DNA of 38,925 nucleotides, taken from contig JAWQRN010000099.1 of NCBI GenBank assembly GCA_033557685.1, positions 1 through 38,925 on the forward strand, given 5' to 3'. The translations under genes and the position numbers were made by a program. Positions 11,501 through 24,500 of this stretch are shown piece after piece (position 1 is the first letter of the stretch; each line of letters opens with the position of its first letter). The notes below the pieces were generated by a model. The model was not told the origin of the DNA. It ran no database searches and worked only from the letters and a program-made list of their open reading frames with translations. The DNA is from Sperchopsis tessellata (lineage: Eukaryota; Arthropoda; Insecta; Coleoptera; Hydrophilidae).

Positions 11501-14457
11501 AGCAAATTTCCTTTTTAATACTATATAATATAGTGTCCGGCAATGTGGTATACTCAGTCAGTGTATCCTCTCCATCATATGATCAATTCTTTACCTACAC
11601 TTGACACCCTAAATAAAACAGGCAACTATTTTGTACTCTCCGAGTTGTCTGCTTGTGGACATAATTGATTCAAGAGTTATACTTAACGTTGCAGTAATTA
11701 AAATTTAAGAGTATTAAACTCACTTGCAAGATTTAAATCAGTTGTATTGTTACATAATAAAAAAGCTAACCTTTGTAATCTTTATCTGGATTTTTTTCAA
11801 TCCACCTTGTTAAAGCAATATATCGTTGCCGTATATGGTAACGATTTCGAGGAATCAATTCCTGAAGATGAGTCCAATTTTTGTCCCCAAACTCTTCAAC
11901 GTAAGCCAAGATCTTTTTGTCCTCTTCATAAGTCCAATTTCCCAAATTTAAATTCATTTTATCCAAATAGTTAATAATTCTATATCTAATCTGAATAGCA
12001 GATCGGTGCGGAATATAAGGAAGATATGAAGTAAAGTCTTGTCCAAATTTATTTCTCAAGCAAAACAATAGAATATCTTCAGCATCAGTGAATGATCCCT
12101 TCACAGTATTTGCACAGTTAAGGTAATACTTGTACCTGTGGTATAATTGCTCTCTTCTTCTATCTTTGAATTCGGATGCAATTTTCGTCCATGGAATATA
12201 ATTCCCAACTTTGTATTTGTTGACCAGCTTTTTGAGTCTCTTGTCTTCTTCAGGAGAAAATCGTCGTAAGCTAAATCGCTCATGAATTTTCGAATAGAAC
12301 TGTACACACAAAGAGAACCCTGAACGTCCTGTGTTCAACTCTTTAGCAATGCTATCCCAGTCTTGGAGTTTATGTTTTTTAACTATTGACACAAGTCGTT
12401 CTTTTTCTTCGGTTGTAAAGGGGGTATTGTTTAATGAAGGATGTAAGTACAGTTTCCAAAAGGCACTGCATGCTATTGGCGAATGGCGTCCTAAAAAATA
12501 ATTATAATTTTATGGTTAAAAACACTTTAATTTACAAAATATTCAAAAAAATAATGGACCCAAAAATGAGTCATACAATGCAAGTAATTTTTTGTAAATA
12601 TATACTTAGCTACTGAGATATCAAGTTCATTTGTATTTTGATTTTAAAAGGTGTTTTTAAGGTGCAGCTTTATGGCTTTAAATTGAAATATTTGTTTTTA
12701 CTCAATTTCAATCTGTTAGTAGGTCTTACCTCTTAGCTCTTCAGAAACTTTATCCCAGTCGATATTATCAAAACCTAATGGAGGAGGTTCTAGCTTTGTA
12801 GCTTCAATCAATTCATCCAATTCTTTTTCTTTCAGACGAATACTGTTTATAACAGGTTTCTCTTCATCTTCATTTTTGCTATCCATGTTATCCAATGTTT
12901 CTTTCATATTAGAAATAACATCTTCAAGTGCTCGAATCTGGACTTTCTTGTAACACTGGTTAATTGATGACTTCAAAACACACTGGTCGTCCAATGTCCA
13001 TCTACAGTAAGATTGTAAATAGTACGGACTGATCTCTCCGCTTGTCTGTTTTTTAACAATTTCTGGATGATTGGTAACTCTGAATCCTTTTGGATCTTTA
13101 AAATAAGGATATCCTAATCTAATAGCAAGTGTTTTAATCACTTTTGGCAATGCATCTTTTTTGAGATCTTTGCCTTCCTCCTCTTTGATTGCTTTATAGC
13201 ATCTTTGTAGAAGATTTGAATAGTGAATACGGATATTTTTTAATTTTATTTGTTTAGCTCTGTTCAAAATCATTATCTTTTGAAGGTCTGGGCTTGGACA
13301 TGATGATATCGCCTGTATTTCTTCTTCGCTTAAATATGATTTAATGGAGTTCAAGTTTGAATATGATTTTGGTGTTGCTGATGTTATATGTAGCTGGCTT
13401 GGTGTTAAGTCAGTTACCTCGTTTTCATAATCGATTGAAATGTGTTTATATTGTTCAATATCATCGTCACTCTAAAAACAAGAAGAAATAATATTTTAAA
13501 AGTAGAAACTGTGGTTCAAGATTAACTGGAACTTAAAAAAAATTAATTATGAGAAACTTTTAAGAAAAAAAAACTACATATCTTAAGTGGTTCTGCAATA
13601 CCTCATAGCAAACAAATCATATTAAAATGGAGATTTTAGTGGCACTGAAACTATAAACTTGTCCAAAATAAACATATAATATACTGACTTAGTTGGTGTA
13701 GTTTTGCTGTTGGTCTTATAAATATAAACAATGTAATGTATTTACAAAACTTTCTAAGAAACATTAATTTAAAATTTATTTGAAATCAAATTTCACAACT
13801 TAGTTAATGTTTGGTCTTTATATTTTAATATACATGATCGCTACTAATTATTTAAAATAAACTTACCAATTCTTCATCACTGATATAATAAAAATGAGGT
13901 TCGTCAACTTGATCCTGGAATATAAAAATTAATATTAGTTCTGTGTATGAAATATGCTAAAATTTATTAATAATTAACGTACTGAATTACTATAAGTAGA
14001 ACAGTTGTACGTAACTACCTTTATTGTGTAATTTTCAAACTACAAAGAAAAAAGTGTAAAATTATAAGCAATATATTTAATTCTATTTTATTGTAAATAT
14101 GAAGGTTTATAAGGCATCCAAGATTACTAACAGAATTGTATGTATAAAATCTATTGTTAAAAGGGACATCTTCAAAGGCCCCCAACAGAAGAAAATGACA
14201 AGTAAAAACTGAATACATTATGTTGATATTAATTTGAAACAGCGTAGATTATACACATAAATTGTATAGGTTTCTATATATTTATATAAATCTAAGCTAC
14301 AAAGTGAACCTGTGTAGAATGCTGTTTATAAAATAATTAAGGCCACTAATGATAATAATAAACAATGATTCATATAAAAAAGGGCACTTACCTGTATTGG
14401 TTCTACTTTGGCTAATACATTATCCAATCTCTTAATATCGTCTAAATCGGTATCCAT
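8503..14457 (-). CDS. SNAPC4: snRNA-activating protein complex subunit 4 (SNAP190 / Pbp95 homologue)
   Basis: Six minus-strand exons give a continuous 944-residue protein: 14457-14392, 13914-13867, 13471-12730, 12490-11771, 10096-9192 and 8856-8503. All junctions are GT-AG and in phase. The start ATG (14457-14455) has A at -3; the stop is TAG at 8505-8503. The central part holds the SNAPC4 hallmark of four and a half Myb repeats: a half repeat at about residues 272-302, then full repeats from about 310, 363, 419 and 471, each with an acidic patch after the first aromatic residue (FTTEEKE, FSPEEDK, FTDAEDI, WTYEEDK). In the known family this subunit binds the proximal sequence element of snRNA genes for RNA polymerases II and III. 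Human SNAPC4 is longer; the fly protein Pbp95 is somewhat shorter. The C-terminal exon has a basic stretch (VKKSRKRA). No AATAAA is seen in the first few hundred bases after the stop. Confidence 0.93.
10554..10586. repeat. Short inverted repeat in SNAPC4 intron 4
   Basis: The arms TTATAATGGACTAA (10554-10567) and TTGGTCCATTATAA (10573-10586) are reverse complements with one mismatch and a 5-base loop. It may be an end fragment of a small inverted-repeat element. No other support is seen. Confidence 0.55.
10777..10862. repeat. Inverted repeat with 33-bp arms in SNAPC4 intron 4
   Basis: Left arm 10777-10809 and right arm 10830-10862 are reverse complements with two mismatches (core ATATGCATCGAAAAATTT). 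They are separated by 20 bases. The right arm is also the start of a dispersed repeat that recurs at 11175-11288, while the left arm is unique to this copy. This suggests a partial head-to-head duplication of the repeat. Confidence 0.85.
10816..10929. repeat. Direct repeat copy A (114 bp) in SNAPC4 intron 4
   Basis: This copy starts CCACTGCGATTTCG, runs through GCATATTTGATTTCTGTATT and TATTGACTTGGAC, and ends CAAAATAAT. Copy B at 11175-11288 has the same order and the same length of 114 bases, with scattered substitutions. It is a noncoding dispersed repeat of unknown family. Confidence 0.85.
11175..11288. repeat. Direct repeat copy B (114 bp) in SNAPC4 intron 4
   Basis: This is the partner of copy A, in the same orientation. 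It shares a 31-base identical core around GCATATTTGATTTCTG and the flanking words CTTGGAC and CAAAATAAT. It lacks the inverted arm that accompanies copy A. Confidence 0.85.
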
Positions 14458-15484
14458 TTTATAATTAAAATCCGTTTCTATTATGCATTACACTAGTAAA
14501 CACCGTAACTTTTTCTGTAGAATAATTCTTAATTCTGTGAATGAATTTGCCTGTACGGATAAAATAATTATGTTTTTCTTCTCTCAAACAGTTGATTGTC
14601 AGCATTTATCGGCACCCTACGAGGTGACAGAAAAACTGACAGAGAATAAGAAGAAAGATAGATTTATATCAGTTTACGTGTATGAGTGAGAAAGGACACT
14701 AAGAAACGGAATTTTTAGGCGACTCACCGATCTTCAAAATTGTTCAGTGTCACCAAAACTTTTAGTCAAAGTATAAATACAAAATAAAAAAAGTTAGTTT
14801 TGGTGGTACTACACTGGAAATAATCATTTAAATTTAATTCAAGAATATCAAAGAAAACATAATTTTGTTCTACAGTTTCATGATAAAACAAAGACGAAAT
14901 ACGCAAGAAATCTCCAATGTTATATTGAAGAACGCATACCATAATAAAGATAGATCCATCCAACAAGAAGTAAATTTACATCGTTAACAGTTTTAACTGC
15001 TATGATATCACAAGCTCAGATAATATTACAATGGGACTATTCAAATAAACAAGGATGATTTAAGATATAGCATATGTTATTTCTCGGACTTTAAGTTCGT
15101 AGAAACCACAGTCAACGACCACATGTTTGGTAAAGAAACTAATTAAAAACATAAATTCCAGAACCAATTACCTAAACTTTGAACTGCTTTGACGCACACA
15201 ATTAAGGGAGGAAGGGGACAAAGTGGAAATGATAATTTGTAATTTCAATTCAAAAATGATATCTCCAATTTACGTCCATGAACAAATCATATATAAAGAT
15301 AACTAAAATCTGATGATCATTTACTACAGAATCGCATATATGTATGCTTCATTTTATATCCTGATTAATACTTAATAATATATACCTGAATAAGACAAAA
15401 TATTTACATAAATTAAACACACATAATGTAGTCTTACATGCACATGATACGTAGAAAAACAAGTAGTAGTATTTTATAAAATAG
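14458..15484. other. Intergenic DNA between SNAPC4 and the giant Cys-rich gene
   Basis: About 1 kb separates the SNAPC4 start codon from the 3' end of the next gene upstream on the same strand. It must contain the SNAPC4 promoter, but no TATA box at a convincing position or other core element can be named. An open minus-strand frame at 14966-14766 has no recognisable motif and no coding neighbours, and was not accepted as a gene. Confidence 0.5.
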
Positions 15485-15490
15485 TTTATT
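15485..15490 (-). terminator. Polyadenylation signal AATAAA of the giant Cys-rich gene
   Basis: A canonical AATAAA on the minus strand begins about 45 bases after the TAA stop at 15538-15536. This supports the stop as the true end of the gene and a short 3' untranslated region. Confidence 0.7.
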
Positions 15491-15535
15491 CTTCCAATTA
15501 TTAAAATAGTATGAGATGAAGTAGAATCTTCTACA

Positions 15536-18500
15536 TTATTTAACTTGAAATACAGCAGTTGCTGGTGGTTGGCACCTCCCCGCATCTGATAATGCGTATA
15601 TTGCAATTGTGACATTTTGTCTCAGTTCCAATGTATCAATTACACTAGATGTCCTTCCAGCACTATGAACCCGAGTTTTTAGGGCATCGTCCACGAATAT
15701 TTCATAACCTGTGATGGAAATACTTGCAGGAGCTTTCCACTTAACTAATAGGCTGTCTGGTGATATTCTTCTAACCATCGTTACTTCCATAGGCGATGGG
15801 TCAACTCCTCCTCCTCTTCCGCTACATGCTATTGTTCCATTGGCATCGTTACCTGTATTCCCTCCATTAACTATCTTCCCTCCGTTAATAATTGTCCCAC
15901 CGTTCATTCCGTTACTCTTTACTTGATCGCATGGGCCATTTGGAGATGCACATCTGCATGGTTGTTGAGTGGTAGGGCAAATTCTTTGAGTTTGACCTTG
16001 ACCTTGGATATTATTTCTTTGATTATTGAAGCCGTCAGACATAGGTCTTTCATCAATTCTAGGCAGTGGTGGTCTTGGTAAGTTGTCGCACACTGCAGTT
16101 CGATCATAATCGGCAGGCGCTGTGTTACATCTATTTGACATATTCCTCAGCATCTCATCAAACACGTTACTATTGCCTCTCATTTTCAATTCTTTTGTCA
16201 TCGCTTCTATCATTCTATCTTTGGTTCTACACTTATCTTGTAGAGCAGCTAGAGCAACTTGCAATCCCGACAAGGTATTCTTAAATGAAGATGCTTTTTT
16301 AGTAAATCCAGGCTCTGGACATCTAGATGCTTGCTTTTCTGCTTCTGTGCATGCACAACGAATCTGCTTCATTAAACTTCTGAGCTCCGACATTTCTTGA
16401 TAGCGTTGTTTATTTTCCTTTTCTATTGATTCCAAACGAGTTTGTAGTTTATCATTATTCATGGCTACCCATTCGTCTTGTCCGTTGGTTGGTTTCTTTG
16501 GACAAGGTTTGCATACACAATCGGGGCAAGAACAATTAGAATCGTGTAAGTCTTTGGATTTTCTTCTAGGACCATCAGGTTGACCTTTCACAGGAGCTGA
16601 GTAAGTATTTGGAAGTGATTTTCTTGTAAGTTCTTCACATTTTTCACACAAGCATTCTATGCAATCACAGTGATCTGGGTGATTTGATTTCTTCTTCTTT
16701 TTTGGGTCAACGCATGGATCGCACGAACAGTCTGGACAATCACAATCATCAGGATGATCAGAAGCTTCCTTTTGAGCAGATGACCTTCTGTCCGAGGAAG
16801 AGTGCTTGCCTCCCTTTGATGGATCAATGCATTTTTCACATATGCATTTCTCACAGCGACAATCACTCGAATGCTTGCTACTGGATATTCTCTTCCCTTT
16901 TGAAGGATCGACACATGGTTCGCAAACACATTGCTCGCAGTCACAGTCTTGTGAATGTTTGCTTGCAGAAGATTTTCTTTTCTTCAAAGGATCGATGCAT
17001 GGGTCACAGACGCATTGGTCACATTCACAATTATCCGGATGAGAGGTCAAGGCTTTTCTAGAAGCCTTGGTATCTTCACAATGTTGACATTTGCAGCTTA
17101 TACACGCGCAACCCGGTGGGTGTGCGGAAATTGGAGTTGACTTAGAAATTGACTGCCTTCTTTTCTTCGGATCAGCGCATGGATCACATTCGCACTGTTC
17201 GCATTTACATTCAACTTCATGTATTGAACTACTTCTCTTTCTCTTAGAAGTATCCCCGCAAGTATCACACACACATTCTGCACAGTCACAACTAGGAGAG
17301 TGAGGCATTTTTCTTTTACTCACTAAAGTATCTGCGCAAGGGTCACATACACACTGGTCACAATTACAGCTGGGTAAATGATCTTTAGCTTTAGCTTTAG
17401 CCTTTGAAGGATCTGAGCATGGACTGCACAAGCAATCAACGCAATTGCAAGTGGGTGAATGTGATTCATTACCTTTTCCTTTTGTTGGATCTACACAAGG
17501 GTCGCAGATGCAGTCCACACAGTCACATTCTGGGCCATGAGATTTTTGTTTTGTTGGATCAGCACAAGGATCACATTGGCAATCCGCACAATCGCAAGTA
17601 GGTCCATGTGCTTTTTGTTTACTAGGATCCGTACATGGATCGCACATACATTGCTCGCAAAAACAAGTAGGCCCATGACTATTTTGTTTATTGGGATCTG
17701 CACATGGGTCACATTGACATTGTTCGCAATCACAAGTAGGCCCATGAGCTTTTTTAGCCTTTTTCGGATCCGCACATGGATCACATATACAATCCGTACA
17801 ATTACAGCTAGGACCATGCGAGTTTTGTTTACTTTGATCAGCACAAGGATCACATTGACACTGTTCGCAATCGCAAGTAGGTCCATGAGCTTTTTTTACC
17901 TTATTCGGATCAGCACACGGATCACAGAGACAATCCGTACAATCACAGCTGGGACCATGTGATTTTTTCTTACTTGGATCAGCACAAGGATCACATTCAC
18001 ACTGAGCACAGTCGCAAGTAGGTCCATGAGCCTTTTTAGCTTTTTTCGGGTCAGCACACGGATCACAGATGCAATCCGTACAATCACAGCTGGGACCATG
18101 TGATTTTTGCTTGCTTGGATCGGCACAAGGATCACATTCACATATCTCACAATCGCAACTAGGTCCATGTTTCTTTTGTTTATTTGGATCTGAGCAGGGG
18201 TCACATACGCATTCATCGCAATCACAAGAAGGAGCATGTTTTCGTTTTCTAGGATCACCACATGTGTCACAAAGACAATCAATGCAGTCACACTCAGGAT
18301 CATGAGATTTCTTCTTACGTGGATCTGCACAAGGGTCACACAAACAATCAATACAATCACACTCTGGTGGATGATCACCTGACTGGTGCTTTTTATTTTT
18401 TGTAGGATCTCCACATTCTTCGCATGCACATTCTGCGCAATCACAAGTTGTAGAATGGCCATTGTCTTTTGAAGATTTGCGTCCTTGTGGAGGTCCACAT

Positions 18501-21500
18501 GGATTGCATAAGCAGTCCAAACAATCACAGCCAGGCATGTGTGCCTTCTTGACGGCGGCTTTTTTGTGTAAACATGGATTACACCTGCATCCCACTGGAT
18601 GACCTGGTAGCATAGGTTTATTTGCTGGACGAGTTCCTTCAGGCCCACAAGGATCACATGAGCACGTTGGGCAATCGCAGTTTGGAGAGTGTCCAGCATA
18701 TCCAACTACAGTAGTTTGTCGTTTTGCTAGTATGCTAGGGTCATTGCAGGGATCGCATATACAATCAACACAATCGCATGTAGGGCCATGTTTAACTTGT
18801 TTATCTTGTTGCTCTTGTATTATGGTTGACATAGATTTTTGATCTCCAGATGGTTTTCCTTCCTTAGGCATGCAGCAGGTTTCCAAACATTCATCGCATT
18901 TACAAGTTTCTCCATGAATTGTACGTTTTCTTAGCATGGTCGGGTCAGCACACGGGTCGCAAACGCATTCTGGGCAATTACACGCCATAGGGTGGGCGGC
19001 TGCCTTACCCTTTCTACGATTTGGGTCTGGACAATCATCACAAATACATTCAGGACAATCACATGTTATCGGATGTGCTGCAACTCCTGTACCTTTACTT
19101 TTGCTAACATCTGGGCAATTTTCGCACAAACAATCAAGGCAATCACAATCGATATCATGAGTCTCTTTTCCACCAGGTTTGGCTGATCCTTTACTACGTT
19201 TTGGGTCAGTACATGGTGCACATATACAGTCAGAGCAATCACATGTTATCGGATGTGATGCAACTCCTGTACCTTTACTTTTGCTAACATCTGGGCAATT
19301 TTCGCACAAACAATCAAGGCAATCGCAATCGATGCCATGAGTCTCTTTTCCACCAGGTTTGGCTACTCCTTTTCTACGTTTCGGGTCAGTGCATGGTGCA
19401 CATATACAATCAGGACAGTCGCAATCAATTAAATGATAGCCCATACCTTCTTTTCTATGTCTTGGATCAGGGCACAACTCGCAAAGGCATTCAAAACAAT
19501 CGCAATTCACTGGGTGACCTTCCTTAGTACCAGCTGGCCTATCACCTCCTTCTGGACGTTGAACTAGTTCAACACCTTCTTCGCAAAGGCAATCTATGCA
19601 AGTGCAATCAGGATGATGCTCTTTATCTTCACTGGGTTTTTCAACTCCTGCACATGTGACACACAAGCAATCTATGCAATCGCAAAGAGGACCATGCTCT
19701 CTTGGGGGTGGTTCACAAGGTTTGCATGTGCAATCTTCACAATTGCAATCAGGTGAATGAATAGCTTTATATTTAGGTGTTTTGGGATCGTAAAGACATT
19801 CTGTACAATTACAGTCAGATGGATGGCCATCTAATACATGGGCTGGTTCACTTTTTGATAAGGCCACTGGAGTAGGGCCTTTCTTTGATTTTGTGGGGTC
19901 AATGCACTCTTGGCATAAGCACTCAACGCAGTCGCAGTTGGTTGGATGTTCACTAGGAATGCATGGGTTGCATAAACATTCAATGCAATCACATCCCTTG
20001 AAATGTCCTCCTCCTTTGGGAGGTGGCGGAGCGTCTTTTTTCGCATCTGTCTTTCGCTTTTTCGGGTCAGTACATTCTGTGCATAAGCAATCTACGCAAG
20101 TGCAGTTCTCATCATGAACGTCAAATTGAGGATCACAAAAATCACATGAACATGCGTCACAGTCGCAATCAGGAGGGTGAGATTTTTTAGCTGGACGCTT
20201 TTCCAAAGAACTTGCTCTCCGAGGAGATGGTTCTGTGGGTGGTGCGTGATCTTTCATTGTATCAGGTGTTCCTTTTTGTGTAAGCGAAGCCGCATCTTTT
20301 TGTGTGGGTGAAGGTGTTTCTGCTGATGCTGACCTTTTTGGCGAATATGCTGCAGGTGCTAGAGGAGTTGATTCTAATTTTTCAGGTGCCGTTACAGGCC
20401 GCTGACCAGCAGATTCTGCGTTTTTTTTCTTAGTAGGATCTTTACAGTCATCGCAACGGCATTCACAGCACTGGCATTGAAAAGGATGTTTTTTCTTCTT
20501 CCTTGGATCTGGACAGTCTTCGCATCTACACTCGCAACATTGACAGTTAAAGCCGTGTTCAGGTTTGCAAGGTGTACGTTTTGGTGTCACTACTGGATCA
20601 CAAACTTCACATTCGCATTTGGGGCAGTCACATTTTTCTATTGCGGGAGGTTGCTTCTTTCTTTGTTGCATAATTTCGGGATCACAGGTTTCGCAAAGGC
20701 AAACAGGTGTACAGTCGCATTTTTCCGTTGGTGTTTTCTTTGAGACAGGAGTGGGAATTTTTGACTTTGATGCACGAGAAGCTGACTCTCTCCTTCCACC
20801 TGGAACAAGTTTAGAATCGGTTGATTGTATAGGTTCAGATGGTTCGGCTGTTTTAGATGGTCTTCGCCTTTTATCAGATTCAGTTGCTCTATCTGCAGGT
20901 TTCCCTGTTCCCCCAACCTTTTCAGCCGCTGTAACACTTGGTTCGGAACCAGTTTTACTTCGCCTTCTCTCTGATGATCTCCGTCTCTTTGATGGCTCCG
21001 GAACGTCTGATCTTTCACGACTTAACTTTCGCTTTTGAGTTTTTTCTTCCTCTGCAAGTTGTTCTGATTTCGATATTGCCGGTTCAGTAGATGGCCTCTT
21101 AGCTTCAGCTCTTTCAAGCTCCTTTGATTTTTTTCGCTTTCTCTCTTCCGCCGATTCCCTTCTCTTAACATTTTTCTCATCAATAGGTTCAAGTTTTGCA
21201 ACTTTATCAATAGATTCTTTTCGTTTTTTAACAGACTCTCTGCGTTCGCCTTCTTCCTTTTCTTTTTGTTTTCTTTCTTCAGATCCACGTCTATGTTCTT
21301 TTTCTGTAGAAACTCTCCTTTTTCTATCAAAATCATCTGTATCCCTAGGTTTCTCTTTCGAATCACGACGTCCAACGCCTTCGATTGATTGTTTTTGAGC
21401 TTCCGGTCTATGTTCTTTTTGTTCTGTCTCATATTCTTTGGCAAGTTTCGACTCTTTTGCTTCTTTAACCATTTCGCGAGGCTCTTTCCTCTCTTCTTTT

Positions 21501-24500
21501 TCTAGATGTATATCTTGTGCGTCACCTTTGATTTCATGCTTAGTCGATTCCTCATCAAGTTTTACGCTTCGTCTACTAACAGCTTCGTGTGTGTCCGTCA
21601 GTATACCCGCGACTAAATCCTTAACTTCATGAGTAGATATCTTTTTACCAGGCGTATGTTCCTTTTTATCTCCTTTTTCAACAGATTTCTTGGGCTTAGC
21701 TTCATATTGAGCTACATCTTCACCAAGACCTGCAGCTCTAACTGGTGAAGGTTCCTCTGTTTTAACTACTGGTATGGATGAATCTTCCTGCTGTGTTTTA
21801 GATTTGTGAGTTGAAGTTTCTTCCGTTACACTTTCTTTTTCTTGTTCTATGACCTCAGGTTCTTTTCTTTTAATATGTTCTGAAGGAACTGACACCTTTT
21901 CTGGTGGTTCCTTTGTTTCTTCCTTAGGCTGTTCTTTAACTGGTTCTTCTATTTCTGGGGGCTCCTCACGAGCAGGTGTAGTTACAGTAACCTCTACTTC
22001 TGTTGTAATTTCTGTAGTTCTACCCCTGGTTTCTTCAATTTTTAGCTCAGTTTCTACTGTTATTTCTATCTCTTCTTCAACTTTTGGCTCGCTCTTTTTA
22101 CTTTCTGGTTCTGATACAAGTTTTGATACTTGTGTTTCAACTTTTTCAGGTTCTGCTGGTTCAATTGATTCTGCCTTTTCGGGCTCTACTTCTTTCACAT
22201 GTTCAGCTTCTTTCGTATAATCTGTTACTTCTAGCTGCTTTTCAGATATCTGTTCCATAGATTTGGCAGTCACTTCTTTTGGTTTCTCAATTTCTTCCTT
22301 ACGCATACTAGGCACCTCTTCTGTTTTTTCAATAACTTCTTCTTTTTTGGGTTCTTCCAAAGTGACTGGTTCTGCAGCCTTAGCGCTTGGAACAACTGGT
22401 AGTTCTTCTTTAATGACAGTTGGCACAACCACCTCTTCTTTTAGGGGTTCTTCAATGACAGTTGGCACAACCACCTCTTCTTTTAAGGGTTCTCCTATCA
22501 CTGGTTCTTTCATTGATAAATCTGTAACTGATTCTTCTTTAACCGATTTTTCTTTCACCAGTTCTTCTTTTACATGTTCTTCTTTCACTGGTTCTTGTTT
22601 TACTGGTTCTTCTTTTACTTCTCCTTCTTTTACTGGTTCATCTTTTACTGGTCCTTCTTTTACTGCTTCTTCTTTTACTGGTTTTTCTTTTACTGGTTCT
22701 TCTTGAACTGGTTCTTCTTTTATTGGAACTTTTGCAATGGGTTCTGGCTCTATCTGAGCAGCTCTAACAATAGGTTCTTCCTCCCCAGTGGTCTCTAATT
22801 CTGGCTCTTCTTCAGCTTCTATTGGACCTTGACGTTTAGGCTTCGATTTTTTCTTAGAAATTCTAGGTGGACCTTGTTGTAGTGCAAGTAGAAGAGCATT
22901 TTCAACATCTTTATTTGCTTTTTCTAGAGCTTCATTTACGTTTTTATTAGCTTCATCCAGAGCTCGTATTACTTCTGCGTTTGCTTTATTTAAAGCATCT
23001 TGGACACCTCTTCTTAACTCATCGTTATCAATACCGCCAATTATTTCTTCTATGCTACTTTCTTCACTGCTCACGTCAGTTCGTGGTGCAGCTTTCTTTG
23101 CTTCTTTTCCAGGTTTCAAAGTAGGTTGGGTAGGCAATCCCTCTGGTTTAGTAACTGGTTTGCTTTCCTCAATTTGCTTGACAGATGCTTCTTTTTCTTT
23201 GTCGATTGCGCTAGGAATTTTTTCATCTTTTTCCACTTTGAGTTCTGTTTCTTTGTCTAGTTCTACTTCAATAGAGTCTGGTATTTCTGCAGCTAATGCT
23301 CCATCTTGAGTGCCCTCTGAAATTTGTTTTTCTTCTGACTTCACAGCAATTTCTTTCGATAGTGATACAGGTGCAGCACGCTGTGACAAATCTTTTTCTA
23401 GTGCTGTTTCTTCCTGTGACACCTTTTCTGGTGCTTTTTCAGCAGATGTTGGTTTTAATTCAATTTCTGCAGGTTCCAATTTAGCTTCTTCAGATATAAC
23501 ATGATCAATTTCCGGTGCAAGTTTTATTTCTTGAATATCTCCTTCTGCGGGTGTACTTTCAGCGGAAACAAATTTTTCCATTTCCTTCTTTTCTATCAAT
23601 GTTTTATCTGCTGCTTCTTGGTCATGTTCAAATGTTTCAGGTTTAATTTCTGTGGTTTGTGGAACTTCTATAACTAGAGCTTCTGTTACTTCTGGACCTT
23701 CTGATACCTGTGGAACTTCTGATACCTGTGGACTTTCTGTTACTTGTGGGCCTTCTGAAACTTGTGGACCTTCTGATACTCGTGGGCCTTCTGGTACTTG
23801 TGGGCCTTCAGATGCTTGTGGGCCTTCAGATATTTGTGGGCCTTCTGATAGCTGTGGACCCTCTGCTTTGGAAGATATTTCACCTGCTTCTGGGTGTTTT
23901 TCTGTTGAAATTTCTATCGCAGGAGCACCTTCTTCACCTGACATATCTGATTTTACTGGTGATGAACCTTTTTTAGTCTTCATACTTTCTTCATCTAGAA
24001 TTTCGCGATCTGTAGGCTGGACAATTTCTCCTTTTTCTCCCCCAGAATCAGTATGATCTGCTTCTTCTCCCATTTCTGCTCTTGGTGATCCCGTTTCTTC
24101 TCCTGCCACTTTTATTTTCACTGATTCCCCTGCTTCTGTACTAGGTTTCCCATCTATAACTTTGAATTTCAATTTTTCTTCTGATGATAAATCCTTTCCA
24201 AAATCTCCCTCTTTTCTTAGGGCTGCTTTGTCTCCAATAAGCTTTGCTTTATCGGCAGCTGCTGTTTCTTCACTTGAAGTAGCGTCAACCCTGTGAGCAC
24301 CTTCTTTTTCTGGGCTAATTTGTTCCATGCTAGATGTAGCTCCACCTTCTTGTAGCCTTCCTTTAGCAGATTCTGCTTCTACTAAAGGCTTACTAGCCTC
24401 ACCGTCACCTCTTACGCCAACTTCTTCAGATGGAACATCTTTTGGCTCAATAAATGGTTTTATGTGGGCTTTATCTTCTGGCGAAATAGAGTAGTCAGAT

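Larger units (their letters stand above)
16480..20735 (-). repeat. Array of about 49 Cys modules inside the giant gene
   Basis: By eye I count about 49 modules, of which four (for example CLYDPKTP and CLCEEGVE) have lost cysteines. The consensus is H-x3-C-x-C-x2-C-x-C-x2-C-x-D-P, followed by a short Lys/Arg/Ser linker. Modules are spaced more widely at the N-terminal end and tightly, at 20-27 residues, around 17500-18400. Module pairs have been copied recently at the DNA level (17600-18160 and 19057-19419). Confidence 0.9.

Noticed and set aside
14766..14966. Minus-strand 66-codon frame between the giant gene and SNAPC4
   Set aside because: No motif, AT-driven composition, and no regulatory context beyond lying between two genes.
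17896..18705. Minus-strand frame of 269 codons in another phase of the Cys array
   Set aside because: It overlaps the Cys-module array in a shifted frame, and its periodic composition simply follows the DNA repeat.
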